From: Qipengyuania aquimaris
Lineage (GTDB): Bacteria > Pseudomonadota > Alphaproteobacteria > Sphingomonadales > Sphingomonadaceae
Assembly (NCBI RefSeq): GCF_009827445.1
Contig: NZ_WTYI01000001.1
Location: forward strand, 1,936,381 to 2,000,380
Reading direction: 5' to 3'
Length of the DNA: 64,000 bases
A model generated the notes under the pieces. The model had not been told where the DNA came from and did not search any database. It saw nothing but the letters and a program-made list of their open reading frames with translations. The position numbers and the translations under genes were made by a program. Below are positions 50,114 to 59,962 of this stretch, piece after piece. The stretch's first letter is position 1, and every line of letters starts with the position of its first letter.

Positions 50114-50668
50114 ATGGCGATTCTCTCCGACAAATGGATCCGCGAAAAGGCTAATTCGGAAGGCATGATCGAGCCTTTCGTCGAGAGCCAGCGGCGCGAC
50201 GGCACTATCAGCTACGGCCTGTCGTCCTATGGTTATGACGCGCGCGTGGCGGACGAGTTCAAGATCTTTACGAACATCGACAGCGCGATCGTCGATCCGA
50301 AGGACTTCGCAGCCAACAGCTTCGTCGACAAGAAAACCGATTGCTGCATCATCCCGCCCAACAGCTTCGCCCTTGCACGCACGGTCGAATACTTCCGTGT
50401 GCCGGAAGACGTGCTGGTAATCTGCCTCGGCAAGAGCACCTATGCGCGCTGCGGGATCATCGTGAACGTCACCCCGCTGGAGCCGGGCTGGGAAGGCCAC
50501 GTCACGCTGGAGTTCTCCAACACGACCCCGTTGCCTGCAAAGATCTACGCAAACGAAGGCGCGTGCCAGTTCCTTTTCCTGCAAGGGAACGAGCGCTGCG
50601 AAACGAGCTACCGGGACCGGGCAGGCAAATACATGGGCCAGCGCGGCGTGACCCTTCCGCGCCTGTAA
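50114..50668 (+). CDS. dcd: dCTP deaminase
   Basis: Converts dCTP to dUTP for thymidylate synthesis, 184 residues. [47 protein letters not shown] (catalytic region) and [20 protein letters not shown] are diagnostic. The ATG at 50114 matches family length; the frame open further upstream belongs to the other strand-independent overlap with the tailspike gene and is not used. Confidence 0.96.
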   Translation: MAILSDKWIREKANSEGMIEPFVESQRRDGTISYGLSSYGYDARVADEFKIFTNIDSAIVDPKDFAANSFVDKKTDCCIIPPNSFALARTVEYFRVPEDVLVICLGKSTYARCGIIVNVTPLEPGWEGHVTLEFSNTTPLPAKIYANEGACQFLFLQGNERCETSYRDRAGKYMGQRGVTLPRL

Positions 50669-50744
50669 TCACGCGGCTCTGACGCTGCGTCTTTGACTCT
50701 GGCCTCCGTCCGGCCCACATCTTCTCCGCAAAGAGGAGACTGAC

Positions 50745-51920
50745 ATGGCCGATCGCGAATTCGACATCATCGTATATGGCGCCACGGGTTACACCGGGCG
50801 GCTGGTCGCAGAGCATTTCGTCCGCGAATACGGCGATAGCGATGGCGCACCGAAATGGGCGATGGCAGGGCGCAGCGAAGACAAGCTAACCGCAGTGCGC
50901 GACGAGATCGGCGCGCCGGCGACCACGCCGATGATCGTGGCCGATGCATCCGATCCCGCCAGCCTCGAAGCCATGTGCAAGCGAACGAAAGTCGTGCTCA
51001 CCACAGTGGGGCCGTACCAGCTCTATGGCGATGCTCTTGTCGAAGCCTGCGTCAAGACCGGCACCGATTACGCCGACCTGTGCGGCGAGCCCGCCTGGAT
51101 GGCGGAGCAGATCGCCAAGCACCATGATGCAGCAAAAGCCAGCGGCGCGCGCATCTGTTTCTCATCCGGCTTCGATTCGATCCCGTTCGATCTGGGTGTG
51201 CTGATGCTCCAGAAGGAAGCCAAGGCCGCCCACGGAGCGCCTGCACCGCGCGTCAAAGGGCGTGTCCGCGCGATGCAGGGCACCTTCTCCGGTGGCACTG
51301 CAGCCAGCCTCGGCGCCACGATGAAGGCCGCCATGAAGAACCCCAAGGTCATCAGTGTGCTGCGCGATCCCTTTGCGTTGACGCCCGGCTTCGATGGGCC
51401 TGACCAGCCTTCGGGCATGGTGCCGCGTTACGAAGATGAGATCGGCAAATGGGCCGCTCCGTTCGTTATGGCGCCGATCAATACGAAGAATGTCCACCGC
51501 ACCAATTTCCTGCGCGGCCACCCCTATGGTGAAGACTTCCGGTACGACGAAATGGTTCTCACGAGCCCGGGCGATGCCGGCAAAGCGGCGGCAAACGCCA
51601 TGGTCGAACTGGCCAAGAACCCGTTCGGCGCCAAGCCGCCGAAGCCGGGCGAAGGCCCGAGTGCGGAAGAGCGCGAAAACGGCTTTTACGACGTCTTGTT
51701 CGTGGGGGAATACCCGGACGGCAAGCGCATCAAATACGGTGTGAAAGGCAAGTACGATCCGGGATATGGTTCGACCAGCCGCATGCTCGGCGAAACCGGC
51801 ATGGCCCTGCTCGAAAGCAAGGCCGAAGGCGGCGTGGGCACTCCGGGATCATTCTTGGGCGAGGATCTGGTGGAGCGGCTGCGCGAACATGCCGCTCTCA
51901 CCTTCTCCCTGGAGGAGTAA
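50745..51920 (+). CDS. Saccharopine dehydrogenase-family NAD(P)-binding reductase
   Basis: A 391-residue protein resembling the trans-acting enoyl reductase and saccharopine dehydrogenase-like oxidoreductase group. The Rossmann fingerprint is IIVYGATGYTGRLVAEHFV; further blocks are TTVGPYQLYGDALVEAC, DYADLCGEPAWM and GFDSIPFDLGV. Substrate unknown; lipid-linked roles are known for mycobacterial relatives. AAAGAGGAG lies upstream of the ATG. Eight bases separate it from the convergent TonB receptor. Confidence 0.87.
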   Translation: MADREFDIIVYGATGYTGRLVAEHFVREYGDSDGAPKWAMAGRSEDKLTAVRDEIGAPATTPMIVADASDPASLEAMCKRTKVVLTTVGPYQLYGDALVEACVKTGTDYADLCGEPAWMAEQIAKHHDAAKASGARICFSSGFDSIPFDLGVLMLQKEAKAAHGAPAPRVKGRVRAMQGTFSGGTAASLGATMKAAMKNPKVISVLRDPFALTPGFDGPDQPSGMVPRYEDEIGKWAAPFVMAPINTKNVHRTNFLRGHPYGEDFRYDEMVLTSPGDAGKAAANAMVELAKNPFGAKPPKPGEGPSAEERENGFYDVLFVGEYPDGKRIKYGVKGKYDPGYGSTSRMLGETGMALLESKAEGGVGTPGSFLGEDLVERLREHAALTFSLEE

Positions 51921-51928
51921 TCCTTCGC

Positions 51929-54109
51929 TCAGTAGCTCAGCCGCAGGCTGGCGCTGAAGTTGCGGCCCGCCATCGGCACGAAGTCCTTCGTGAAGCTGGC
52001 GTGGCGGCGACCGGTCACATCGAAGATATTTTCGGCCTTCACGATGACGCTGACTGACGGGTCTGCGGCGATCGGGCGCCACGTCGCGATAGCATTCACA
52101 AAGGTGAACCCGTCGGTCGGGGTTTCGAAGGCAGCGATTTCGTCCTGGCTATCGACCCATTCGACTTCGCCGCGCAGATCGAGCGATCCGGTCGACGCTT
52201 CGAGCGCGCCCATCAGGCTGAGCGGCGGGATGCGCGGCACGTTCGACCCATCGGACAATTCCGCGTCCACCAGTTCGCCCCGCAGGTCCGCGGTGAGGGC
52301 GAAATTACCCGTATCGAGGAAGCGCCAGATCAGCTCGCCTTCGATGCCCTGGTATGTTGCATCCTGCTGCAGGTATTCGAACACCGGCAGTTCGTCTTCC
52401 TCCTCGCCGGTCTCGGACAGATAGATATAATCGTCGAACCAGTTCTTGAACGCAGCGACGCTGAACTCGACATCGCCGAGCCGGCCACGCGCAAAGATTT
52501 CCGCGCCCCACGCACGCTCGATCCCGAGGTCCACATCGCCGATCTCGAATTGCTGGGTCGCGATGTGTGGTCCGTTCGAAAAGAGTTCTTCGGCACTCGG
52601 CGCGCGTGCCACACGGGACACGTTCACGCCGGCACGGAAAGCCTGCGGACCATCATACGCGAGGCCGATCGCGCCGGAGAATGCGTCGAAGTCGCGTTCT
52701 ACGCCTAGCGGCACCGAGTCGACGTTCGTCGCTTCATAACGAAGCGCACCTTCGAGCTGGATCGGGCCGTCGCCATATTCCTGCAGCGCGAACAACGAGA
52801 TCTGTTCGGTGCGGTTCGGGGCGACATAAGCCTCTTCACCCTCGGCGAAGAAGTCGCGGAAATAATATTGCAGCCCGAGCGAACCGCGCCAGCGACCGTC
52901 CGGGTTCTGGATCAGCTCTGCGCGCGCTTCCATGCCCTGCACGTCGAAGACCGTGCCGACTTCATCACCCTCGAACTCTGTATGCGTATAGTCGGAATAA
53001 CCTGCCCGTACGCGCAAGCGCTCGAACAAGCCATCGCCAAGCGCGATTTCTCCGCGCAGATCGGCGCGGTACTGACGAAGGCCGATATTGACGGTCTCGG
53101 GGCCCTCTTCCTCTAGTTCAGCTTCGCCGCCCTCTTCCTCTTCGCCATGATGATGCCCGGCTCCGGGGCGGATCGGCACGCCATAGAAGGTGTCGTAAAC
53201 GCCGACCGACACGCCGAGATGCGAATTGTCGCGGAAGAAAGCGAAGCCGCCGTTGGCTGACCAGGTTTCAGTCGCGCTGTTGAAGAGTGTTCCACTCGCC
53301 ATGGCAGCTTCACGCAATTCTTCGGCTTCTTCGAATTCGCCCTCTTCCTCTTCTTCCGCAGCTTCTTCGAGAAGCTCGGAGCGCAGACTGTCGGAAAGGA
53401 CGAAGCCCGGCACTTCCAGATCATTCGTGGTGCGATAGGAACCGTCGATATGTGTCACGAAGCCGCCGCCCAACGGAACGTCGATCGATGCGCCGGCTTC
53501 GCGCAGGTCGCTCGCCGTATCGGCGCGCACGATGGCATCGATATGTATCGCTTCATTCGGGACGCGACGTGGGATGCGCTTGTCGATCACATTGACTGCG
53601 CCGCCGATCGCCTGGCTCCCGTAGAGAAGGACTGCCGGTCCGCGTAGCACTTCGATACTTTCGGCAGTCAGCGGATCGATCGAAACCGCGTGATCGGCAG
53701 AGGTATTGGAAACGTCGATAGCGCCGATCCCGTCGACCAGCACCTTCACGCGCTCGCCGGAAAACCCGCGCAGGATCGGCCGCGATGCACCCGGGGCAAA
53801 GCCGGTGGCAGTGACGCCCGGCACATCGGCGAGAACCTCGCCCAGCTGCCCGTCGAGATTGGCATCGAGAGTTGCCCCCTCGATAACGCTGGTCCCGGCA
53901 AGCAGGTCAAACTGGCGAAGGCCTGCGGCGGTGACGATGATGACGCTGCGCGAATCCATCCGGCGGTCATGGACATCGTCGATCACATCTTCCGATTCCG
54001 CAGGCTGCGTATCGGTGTCCTGCGCAGCGGCCGGGGCTGTAGCCACCAGCGCCAAGGTGGAAAGGGAGGCGAAAAGAGCGCGCTTGGCGACTTTGGTTTG
54101 ATACAACAT
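51929..54109 (-). CDS. TonB-dependent receptor with His/Glu-rich loops, ZnuD-like
   Basis: A 726-residue receptor: signal peptide (ends near APAAAQ), plug (FDLLAGTSVIEGATL, RPILRGFSGERVKVLVDG, IEVLRGPAVLLYGSQAIGG) and barrel with a terminal aromatic residue. Two loops stand out: a strongly acidic stretch (LLEEAAEEEEEGEFEEAEEL) around residue 240 and GAGHHHGEEEEGG near 330. His/Glu-rich loops are the mark of zinc receptors such as ZnuD and of some Cu/Ni receptors. Metal uptake is inferred. Start at ATG 54109; an in-frame codon ten residues earlier spoils the signal. Confidence 0.88.
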   Translation of the reverse strand: MLYQTKVAKRALFASLSTLALVATAPAAAQDTDTQPAESEDVIDDVHDRRMDSRSVIIVTAAGLRQFDLLAGTSVIEGATLDANLDGQLGEVLADVPGVTATGFAPGASRPILRGFSGERVKVLVDGIGAIDVSNTSADHAVSIDPLTAESIEVLRGPAVLLYGSQAIGGAVNVIDKRIPRRVPNEAIHIDAIVRADTASDLREAGASIDVPLGGGFVTHIDGSYRTTNDLEVPGFVLSDSLRSELLEEAAEEEEEGEFEEAEELREAAMASGTLFNSATETWSANGGFAFFRDNSHLGVSVGVYDTFYGVPIRPGAGHHHGEEEEGGEAELEEEGPETVNIGLRQYRADLRGEIALGDGLFERLRVRAGYSDYTHTEFEGDEVGTVFDVQGMEARAELIQNPDGRWRGSLGLQYYFRDFFAEGEEAYVAPNRTEQISLFALQEYGDGPIQLEGALRYEATNVDSVPLGVERDFDAFSGAIGLAYDGPQAFRAGVNVSRVARAPSAEELFSNGPHIATQQFEIGDVDLGIERAWGAEIFARGRLGDVEFSVAAFKNWFDDYIYLSETGEEEDELPVFEYLQQDATYQGIEGELIWRFLDTGNFALTADLRGELVDAELSDGSNVPRIPPLSLMGALEASTGSLDLRGEVEWVDSQDEIAAFETPTDGFTFVNAIATWRPIAADPSVSVIVKAENIFDVTGRRHASFTKDFVPMAGRNFSASLRLSY

Positions 54110-54220
54110 ATCGCGCACATAGCAGCGGAAACGCGTCATTCAAGCGTTATCCGCCGAATGTGCATGCGACACGACAAACGACAGCAAGGTCGCCGATCGA
54201 AGTCCGGATTTTTGGAGAAA

Positions 54221-54295
54221 TGGAGCGGGCGAGGCGATTCGAACGCCCGACCCCAACCTTGGCAAGGTTGTGCTCTACCCCTGAGCTACGCCCGC
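54221..54295 (-). tRNA. tRNA-Gly (GCC)
   Basis: The minus strand folds into a full cloverleaf: acceptor GCGGGCG/CGCCCGC, D arm TAGCTCAGGGGTAGAGCA, anticodon arm CAACCTTGCCAAGGTTG with anticodon GCC, and T arm CGGGCGTTCGAATCGCCTC-like with GTTCGAATC. The discriminator base is T and CCA is encoded in the DNA. No integrase lies next to it. Confidence 0.95.
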
Positions 54296-54483
54296 TCACT
54301 GACGCTCTACCGAGCCGCATGGCCCGGTGGGGAGGCGCGCAGTTAGCAACGCCGCATGAGTCCCGCAAGAGAAAAAATGCACCTTTTGTCCCGCCCTTGT
54401 GCAGCGCCTCCCGGTACTTCACATTTGCAAGCGAAGGCCCACATGGGTGGCCTGACAGTTTATAGCATCGAAAGGCGGTACAC

Positions 54484-55416
54484 GTGGCGAGCATGGGGTT
54501 GAACATCGACGAGCAGAAGGCGGTCGAGCGATTCAAGAAAGACGTAGTCGAGCCTTCGATGACCAGCCTGGTCATCCTGGATTTCTACGCCGACTGGTGT
54601 GGCCCCTGCAAAGCCCTGGCACCCATGCTGGAAAAGGTCGCGGCGGACTATGCCGACAAGGGCGTGGTCCTGAAGAAGATCGACGTCGACAAGGAACAGT
54701 TCATCGCCTCGCAGTTCCAGGTGCAATCGATCCCGATCGTCTACGCTATGTTCCAGGGCCAGCCTGTTGCCGACCTTACCAACGCGCGCAGCGAATCGCA
54801 GCTGAAGCAGACGCTCGACCAGATCCTCGCCCAAGTCCCCGTCCAGGCAGGCGCAGGCGCCGACCCGCAAGCGCAAGCCGCGCAGCAGGTGGAACAGTTC
54901 GTGGCGATGGGCGAGCAGGTCCTGGCCGAAGGCGATGCGCCGCGCGCTGCGGGCATTTTCGCGCAGGTGACGGAAATGGCTCCCGACAATGCGGAAGCGC
55001 ACGCGGGCCTGATCCGCGCGCTCACGCAGGCGGATCAGATCGAGGAAGCGAAGAAGGTGCTCGATGCCGCGAAAGGCAATGCTGCCCTTGCTGAGCATCC
55101 CGCGATCGAAGTCGCGGCAAGCGCCCTGGAGCTTGCCGGAAACAAGGTGGACGACAGCGAACTTGCGGGCCTCAGGGACAAGGCCAAGTCCGACCCTGCC
55201 GACATGGATGCGCGCCTCGCCTACGCCGAAGCCGCCTTCGCGGCCGGACAGCGCGACGCTGCGGCCGAGGAACTGCTCGCAATGGTCCAAGCCGACCGCG
55301 ATTGGAACGAAGGCGCCGCACGCGCCAAGCTGGTGGAGATCTTCGGCGCGGTCGGGCTGGAAGACCCTTGGGTCGTCGAAACCCGCCGCAAGCTTTCACG
55401 TCTCTTGTTCGGATAA
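54484..55416 (+). CDS. CnoX/YbbN-like thioredoxin-TPR protein
   Basis: A 310-residue cytoplasmic protein. An N-terminal thioredoxin domain (about 20-120) keeps the redox motif FYADWCGPCKAL and the cis-Pro in QSIPIVYAMF. Tetratricopeptide-like helical repeats make up the rest. This is the CnoX (YbbN) layout: a chaperedoxin that protects GroEL clients from oxidation. In E. coli the motif is lost, but here both Cys remain, as in alphaproteobacteria. GTG start with AAGG eight bases upstream; an ATG three codons in is the alternative. Confidence 0.9.
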   Translation: MASMGLNIDEQKAVERFKKDVVEPSMTSLVILDFYADWCGPCKALAPMLEKVAADYADKGVVLKKIDVDKEQFIASQFQVQSIPIVYAMFQGQPVADLTNARSESQLKQTLDQILAQVPVQAGAGADPQAQAAQQVEQFVAMGEQVLAEGDAPRAAGIFAQVTEMAPDNAEAHAGLIRALTQADQIEEAKKVLDAAKGNAALAEHPAIEVAASALELAGNKVDDSELAGLRDKAKSDPADMDARLAYAEAAFAAGQRDAAAEELLAMVQADRDWNEGAARAKLVEIFGAVGLEDPWVVETRRKLSRLLFG

Positions 55417-55420
55417 TTTA

Positions 55421-56032
55421 TTGGCCCGCAAACTCTCCATATTCCCTTTGCCCGGCGCGATCCTGTTTCCCGGGCTGCAGTTGCCGCTCCACATTTTCGA
55501 GCCGCGCTATCGCGAGCTGGTCGGCAGTGCGCTGGCGAAGGATCGCCTCATCGCGATGATCCAGCCGCAAAATTCGGGCGAGAACTCTCCGCTGTACGAG
55601 GTCGGCTGCGTAGGCCGCATCGGCGATGTCGAAGCGCTGGAGGATGGCCGCTACAACATCGTGCTCGAAGGCGAGGCGCGCTTCAGGGTCCTGCGCGAAC
55701 TCGACGTGACGACCGCATTCCGGCAGGTCGAGGCGGAATTCATCGAAGACCCCCAAAACGAAGTGCTGTCCAGCGTCGAGCGTGCTGCCTTCGAATTCGA
55801 GGCCAAGCGCTTCGCACTCATGCAGGGTTATACGGTCGATTGGGATTCGGTCGAACGGCTGGATGACGAAACCCTGATCAACGGGGTTGCGCAGATCATC
55901 CCCTTCGATTCAGCGGCCAAGCAGGCCCTTCTCGAAGCATCCAATCTTGCTGAACGCTGCGAATTGATGATCCAGCTGATGCAGTTCTTCGCTCTGCGCG
56001 ATGACGATGACGAAATCGTCACCCTGCAATAG
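55421..56032 (+). CDS. LON-substrate-binding-domain protein
   Basis: A 203-residue protein equal to the N-terminal domain of the Lon protease (FPLPGAILFPGLQLPLHIFE, PRYRELV, VGCVGRIGDVEALEDGRYNI) without ATPase or protease parts. Role unknown, possibly substrate recognition or regulation of Lon. The TTG at 55421 is four bases after the CnoX-like stop, with GGA seven bases upstream; the open frame that reaches further upstream overlaps that gene. The pair looks like a protein-quality operon. Confidence 0.88.
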   Translation: MARKLSIFPLPGAILFPGLQLPLHIFEPRYRELVGSALAKDRLIAMIQPQNSGENSPLYEVGCVGRIGDVEALEDGRYNIVLEGEARFRVLRELDVTTAFRQVEAEFIEDPQNEVLSSVERAAFEFEAKRFALMQGYTVDWDSVERLDDETLINGVAQIIPFDSAAKQALLEASNLAERCELMIQLMQFFALRDDDDEIVTLQ

Positions 56033-56034
56033 GC

Positions 56035-56658
56035 TCAGATTCCGAAACTGCCCTTCAGTCCGTCGATCACATATTGCGCCGCCAATGCCGCGAGCAGCAC
56101 GCCGAGCAGGCGCGTGATCACCGCTTCGACGCGGTCGCCGAAGAATTTCATCAGCGGGCCTGCCGCCACCAGCGCGAGCATGGTGATGAACAGCACCGCG
56201 CCCAGAGCACCGAGTACCACGAGCGACTGCTCCAGCCCCGTCGCTTCGTTCATCAGCAGCATGATCGCCGCGATCGCGCCGGGACCGGCCAGCATCGGCA
56301 TGGCCATGGGAAATACCGAAACGTCTTCGACCTCGGGCGTTGCAGCGACTTTCTGCGCACGGTCTTCGCGCCGCTGCGTACGCTTCTCGAACACCATCTC
56401 GAACGCGATCCAGAACAACATGAAGCCGCCTGCGATGCGGAAACTGTCGAGTTCGATATGCAAGGCGCTCAGCAGGTCCTCGCCGAACAGGGCGAAGATC
56501 AAGAGGATGATGGCCGCGATGAAACAGGCACGGATAGCCATGTTCCGTCGCTGGGCCGGGGTCGCCCCCTTGGTGAGACCTGCATAAATCGGCGCACAAC
56601 CCGGCGGGTCGATAACGACGAACAGCGTGATGAAGGCCGAGATGAACAGCTGGGTCAT
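56035..56658 (-). CDS. MarC-family membrane protein
   Basis: A 207-residue protein with six transmembrane helices. Family landmarks are LFVVIDPPGCAPIY at the N-terminus and FPMAMPMLAGPGAIAAIML in the middle. The MarC/UPF0056 family has no settled transport role; the old link to multidrug resistance was not supported. The ATG overlaps the stop of the upstream lipoprotein (ATGA). Confidence 0.92.
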   Translation of the reverse strand: MTQLFISAFITLFVVIDPPGCAPIYAGLTKGATPAQRRNMAIRACFIAAIILLIFALFGEDLLSALHIELDSFRIAGGFMLFWIAFEMVFEKRTQRREDRAQKVAATPEVEDVSVFPMAMPMLAGPGAIAAIMLLMNEATGLEQSLVVLGALGAVLFITMLALVAAGPLMKFFGDRVEAVITRLLGVLLAALAAQYVIDGLKGSFGI

Positions 56659-57329
56659 TGTGCGGCGTCCGGTGCCAGAGCGTTATTCACGACCTGCTCC
56701 CATCCGTCTTCACCGGCCAGCCAGACGACATAGTGGCGCTCTCCCTGGCCGACGGACTGGAAGCCCCAGGCCAGGGTCCCGTCACGCGAAACGCGAAGCG
56801 GAATGGCGCTGTCCGGCTCGCCGGTTTCGACCTTGGCGTCGCACACGGCGACCGCGCTCGAGATCATGTCGGGCGCAACGGGCGCTTCGTCCTGCGGAAA
56901 GCCGAAGTCGAACACATAGCGATAATCGCCATTGCGCTGTCTCTGCCAGACCGTGTTGAATGTCCCGACCGAGCCGTCCGGATCGGTGAAACCACCCTGC
57001 GTCACGGCGAGCGAGCCATCGCAGCTCGACCAGACGCGATGCGGTTCCCAGCTGACCGCTTCGGGCGGGTTTTCCTGCGACCTGAGCCAGGGCTTGGCTT
57101 CTATCGCACCGTTGGGGCCAAAGATCAGTGCGCCGTCAGCTGCGTATTCGTCGAAGGCAGTCCACTGACCGTCCTCACGCGCGGCGCGGGCGAAGGCGAG
57201 TTCGGTAGCGATTACCTTGCTCACCTCTGCTGTCGGGGTCAGAAACCGGGTATAGCGATCGCGCTGGTTCGGCAGCGGAGCGCAGGCCGCGACGCTCGCC
57301 AGCGCACAGGCAGCCAAGGCGAGGCGCAT
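56655..57329 (-). CDS. Lipoprotein with SnoaL/DUF4440-like domain
   Basis: A 224-residue protein with a lipoprotein signal whose Cys is in ALASVAACAPL. The domain has FARAAREDGQWTAFDEYAAD, GALIFGPNGAIEAKPWL and GTFNTVWQRQRNGDYRYVFD, the pattern of the NTF2-like SnoaL/DUF4440 family. Ligand or reaction unknown. The gene lies between folD and marC on one strand. ATG at 57329 is used; a GTG two codons upstream overlaps the folD stop (GTGA) and is equally plausible. Confidence 0.75.
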   Translation of the reverse strand: MRLALAACALASVAACAPLPNQRDRYTRFLTPTAEVSKVIATELAFARAAREDGQWTAFDEYAADGALIFGPNGAIEAKPWLRSQENPPEAVSWEPHRVWSSCDGSLAVTQGGFTDPDGSVGTFNTVWQRQRNGDYRYVFDFGFPQDEAPVAPDMISSAVAVCDAKVETGEPDSAIPLRVSRDGTLAWGFQSVGQGERHYVVWLAGEDGWEQVVNNALAPDAAQ

Positions 57330-57331
57330 AC

Positions 57332-58225
57332 TCACAGGCTTTGCGGCACTTCCAGCCCGGCATTGCGGTGGGCGGCAACAAGGGTGTTGCGCAGGAGGAC
57401 CGCGATCGTCATCGGACCCACACCGCCCGGAACAGGCGTGATCGCTGCGGCGATGCCTTCGGCGCCCGCATAATCGACATCGCCGACCAGTCGGCCCTTC
57501 TCCTCGCCTTCGGCAGGGGGCAGGCGGTTGATACCGACGTCGATCACCGTCGCGCCTTCCTTGAGCCATTCCGCCTTGACCATTTCCGCGCGGCCGACTG
57601 CGGCCACGACGATATCGGCGCGCTTGACCACCGACGGCAGGTCCTTCGTCCGGCTGTGCGCGATTGTCACGGTGGCGTTGGCGTCGAGCAGGAGCTGCGC
57701 CATCGGCTTGCCGACGATGTTCGAACGGCCGATCACGACCGCTTCGAGGCCGGACAGGTCACCCAGCCGGTCGGTCAGCAGCATCATGCAGCCAAGCGGT
57801 GTGCAGGGCACGAAGCCGTTCTGCCCCACGGCAAGCCGTCCGGCGTTGGTCACGTGGAAACCGTCCACGTCCTTGTCCGGGCTGATCGATGCGATCACCG
57901 ACTGCTCGTCGAGATGATCAGGCAACGGCAGCTGCACCAGGATGCCATCGACCGCATCGTCTGCATTTAGCTGTTCGACAAGCGCCAGCAAATCCGCCTC
58001 GCTGGTGTCGACCGGCAGGCGGTGCTCGAAACTTTCCATGCCCGCGGCCACCGTCGCCTTGTGCTTCGAGCGCACATAGACCTGGCTGGCAGGATCCTCG
58101 CCCACCAGCACAACTGCGAGACCGGCCTTGCGGCCTGCCTTCTGTTCGAACTGCCCGGCAAGCGCGCCGACACGCTCCCTCAGGAGGGCGGCGAAGGCTT
58201 TTCCGTCGATACGTTCAGCGGTCAT
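57332..58225 (-). CDS. folD: Methylenetetrahydrofolate dehydrogenase/cyclohydrolase
   Basis: Bifunctional one-carbon enzyme, 297 residues. The catalytic Lys is in [32 protein letters not shown], the cofactor loop [17 protein letters not shown] and the C-terminal [14 protein letters not shown] are complete. The ATG overlaps the yggT stop (ATGA). Identification is confident. Confidence 0.96.
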   Translation of the reverse strand: MTAERIDGKAFAALLRERVGALAGQFEQKAGRKAGLAVVLVGEDPASQVYVRSKHKATVAAGMESFEHRLPVDTSEADLLALVEQLNADDAVDGILVQLPLPDHLDEQSVIASISPDKDVDGFHVTNAGRLAVGQNGFVPCTPLGCMMLLTDRLGDLSGLEAVVIGRSNIVGKPMAQLLLDANATVTIAHSRTKDLPSVVKRADIVVAAVGRAEMVKAEWLKEGATVIDVGINRLPPAEGEEKGRLVGDVDYAGAEGIAAAITPVPGGVGPMTIAVLLRNTLVAAHRNAGLEVPQSL

Positions 58226-58506
58226 AGCGAGTAGATGATGTTCCCGAGGACGATGAGGATGACGTTCATCAGGATGATGAGCACCAGGGGCGAGAAGTCG
58301 ATCATCCCTGTCTGCGGCAGCAGGTTGCGGATCGGGCGGAGCACCGGATCGAGCAGGCGGTTGATGCCTTCGTAGAAGCTCATCAGGAATTCGTTGCGGC
58401 CCACCACGTTGAAGGCGAACAGCAGCCCGATGATGAACTGGATGATGATCAGCATCACGAACACGCTCGTGAGCATTTCGAGTATCTGGTAGAGTGTGAT
58501 GAGCAC
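58222..58506 (-). CDS. YggT-family membrane protein
   Basis: A 94-residue protein with two hydrophobic helical hairpins. [20 protein letters not shown] and [15 protein letters not shown] are conserved in the family, which is linked to cell shape and osmotic tolerance in some bacteria but has no defined biochemical role. Upstream partner of folD through a 4-nt overlap. Confidence 0.9.
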   Translation of the reverse strand: MLITLYQILEMLTSVFVMLIIIQFIIGLLFAFNVVGRNEFLMSFYEGINRLLDPVLRPIRNLLPQTGMIDFSPLVLIILMNVILIVLGNIIYSL

Positions 58507-58548
58507 TAGGGTCTATCCCGCTGGTGTGTGTGCAATCCCGATGGCGAT

Positions 58549-58570
58549 GCGTCTTACACGCGCAAGACGC
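58549..58570 (-). terminator. Hairpin after argB
   Basis: GCGTCTT (58549-58555) pairs perfectly with AAGACGC (58564-58570) 14 bases past the argB stop. No T tract follows on the minus strand, so it is only a possible terminator separating argB from yggT. Confidence 0.35.
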
Positions 58571-58583
58571 CCCGCGCCAAGCC

Positions 58584-59492
58584 CTATCGGGCGCTTATCA
58601 AGGTGCCTGCGCCCCTTGCGGTGAAGAATTCGAGCAGCATGGCGTGCGGCACGCGCCCGTCGAGGACGACTGCCGCTTCGCATCCCGCCTCAACCGCGCT
58701 CACGCAGGTTTCCAGCTTGGGGATCATGCCGCCGCTGATCGTCCCGTCTTCGCGCAGCGCAGCAATGTCCGCAGGCGTCAGGTCCGTAAGGAGTGCGCCG
58801 CTCTTGTCGAGTACGCCCGGAACGTCGGTCAGCAGCAGCAATCGCGCAGCGCCAAGAGCCGAGGCGAGAGCGCCCGCCATGGTGTCGGCATTGATGTTGT
58901 AGGTGTGTCCGTCCTCGCCTGTACCGATAGGGGCAATGATCGGGATCATGCCTGCGGCCGTAGCGGTTTCGATGATCGTAGTGTCGACCGCGCTCGGCTC
59001 GCCCACGAAACCGAGGTCGAGCGCGCGTTCGATATTGCTTTCGGGATCCTTGGTCGTGCGTTCGACCTTGCGCGCGGTGACGAGCCCTCCGTCCTTGCCG
59101 GAAAGGCCCACTGCCTTGCCGCCTGCCCGCGCGATCGAGGATACCAGCGCCTTGTTGATTGCGCCCGACAGGACCATCTCGGCGACTTCTGCCGTCGCCT
59201 TGTCGGTTACGCGCAAGCCGTCGACGAAGGTGCTTTCGACACCCAGCTTCTTGAGCATCGCGCCGATCTGCGGACCACCGCCATGCACGACCACGGGATT
59301 GATGCCGACGGCCTTGAGCAGGACGATGTCTTCGGCAAATTCACGCGCCGCCTCTTCGTCGCCCATGGCGTTGCCGCCGTATTTCACGACGAAACTTCGA
59401 CCGGCGTAGCGCTGGAAGTAGGGCAGCGCCTCGATCAGCGTCTGCGCCTTGGTGCTTGCCTCGTGCATCGCCTGGCCGGTGTCCTCGCTCAA
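58584..59492 (-). CDS. argB: Acetylglutamate kinase
   Basis: Second step of arginine synthesis, 302 residues. [48 protein letters not shown] and [10 protein letters not shown] are the conserved blocks of the amino-acid-kinase fold. An N-terminal helix of about 20 residues is present, as in arginine-sensitive hexameric enzymes, so feedback inhibition is likely; PII binding (see glnD) is possible but untested. Transcribed alone as far as can be seen. Confidence 0.95.
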   Translation of the reverse strand: MSEDTGQAMHEASTKAQTLIEALPYFQRYAGRSFVVKYGGNAMGDEEAAREFAEDIVLLKAVGINPVVVHGGGPQIGAMLKKLGVESTFVDGLRVTDKATAEVAEMVLSGAINKALVSSIARAGGKAVGLSGKDGGLVTARKVERTTKDPESNIERALDLGFVGEPSAVDTTIIETATAAGMIPIIAPIGTGEDGHTYNINADTMAGALASALGAARLLLLTDVPGVLDKSGALLTDLTPADIAALREDGTISGGMIPKLETCVSAVEAGCEAAVVLDGRVPHAMLLEFFTARGAGTLISAR

Positions 59493-59585
59493 ACTCGTGC
59501 TCCATCCATACGCAAAGCCCGCGCATCCCCGTGACTGGGGAGCGCAGGCGTTAGCGTGCCCGAGGTGCGGGCGAAAGGGGGCGCG

Positions 59586-59861
59586 TTATTCCTGCGCCGG
59601 CATCTGCTCGATTTCAACATCGGGATCGAGGTCTTCGCCATTGACCGGCGCTTCACCGAATTCGCCTTCGGGCGAGACCGGGACCGAGGTCGTCGTCGGC
59701 AGCGGATCGGGCACTTCACCGGTGGTCTCGCCGACCGGGACCGGCTCTTCGCCGCCATCGGTGTTGAAGATGTAGAACAGGAACACCAGCGTCATCAGGA
59801 CGATCAGCGCCACCCACAGCCAGCGGGTACCGGGTTTGCTATCGGGAACGGGGTCGGTCAT
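59586..59861 (-). CDS. Small single-pass membrane protein, acidic/proline-rich tail
   Basis: A 91-residue protein of no known family. Residues 13-32 (RWLWVALIVLMTLVFLFYIF) span the membrane; the rest is a low-complexity tail rich in Glu, Pro, Val and Thr. AAGGAG lies six bases before the ATG at 59861. Composition suggests an anchored spacer protein. Function is unknown. Confidence 0.7.
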   Translation of the reverse strand: MTDPVPDSKPGTRWLWVALIVLMTLVFLFYIFNTDGGEEPVPVGETTGEVPDPLPTTTSVPVSPEGEFGEAPVNGEDLDPDVEIEQMPAQE

Positions 59862-59962
59862 CGGGAACTCCTTCTTGCTTTCCTGTCCAATGCCTTGCCC
59901 CCGCCACCCGTTCCGAAACGGCCATGCTTGAGCGCGAGCGCAGGGAGTGGCACAGCTGCCGC

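Noticed and set aside
54221-54295. tRNA-Gly as an integration site
   Set aside because: No integrase, no direct repeat of the tRNA 3-prime end and only core genes on both sides.
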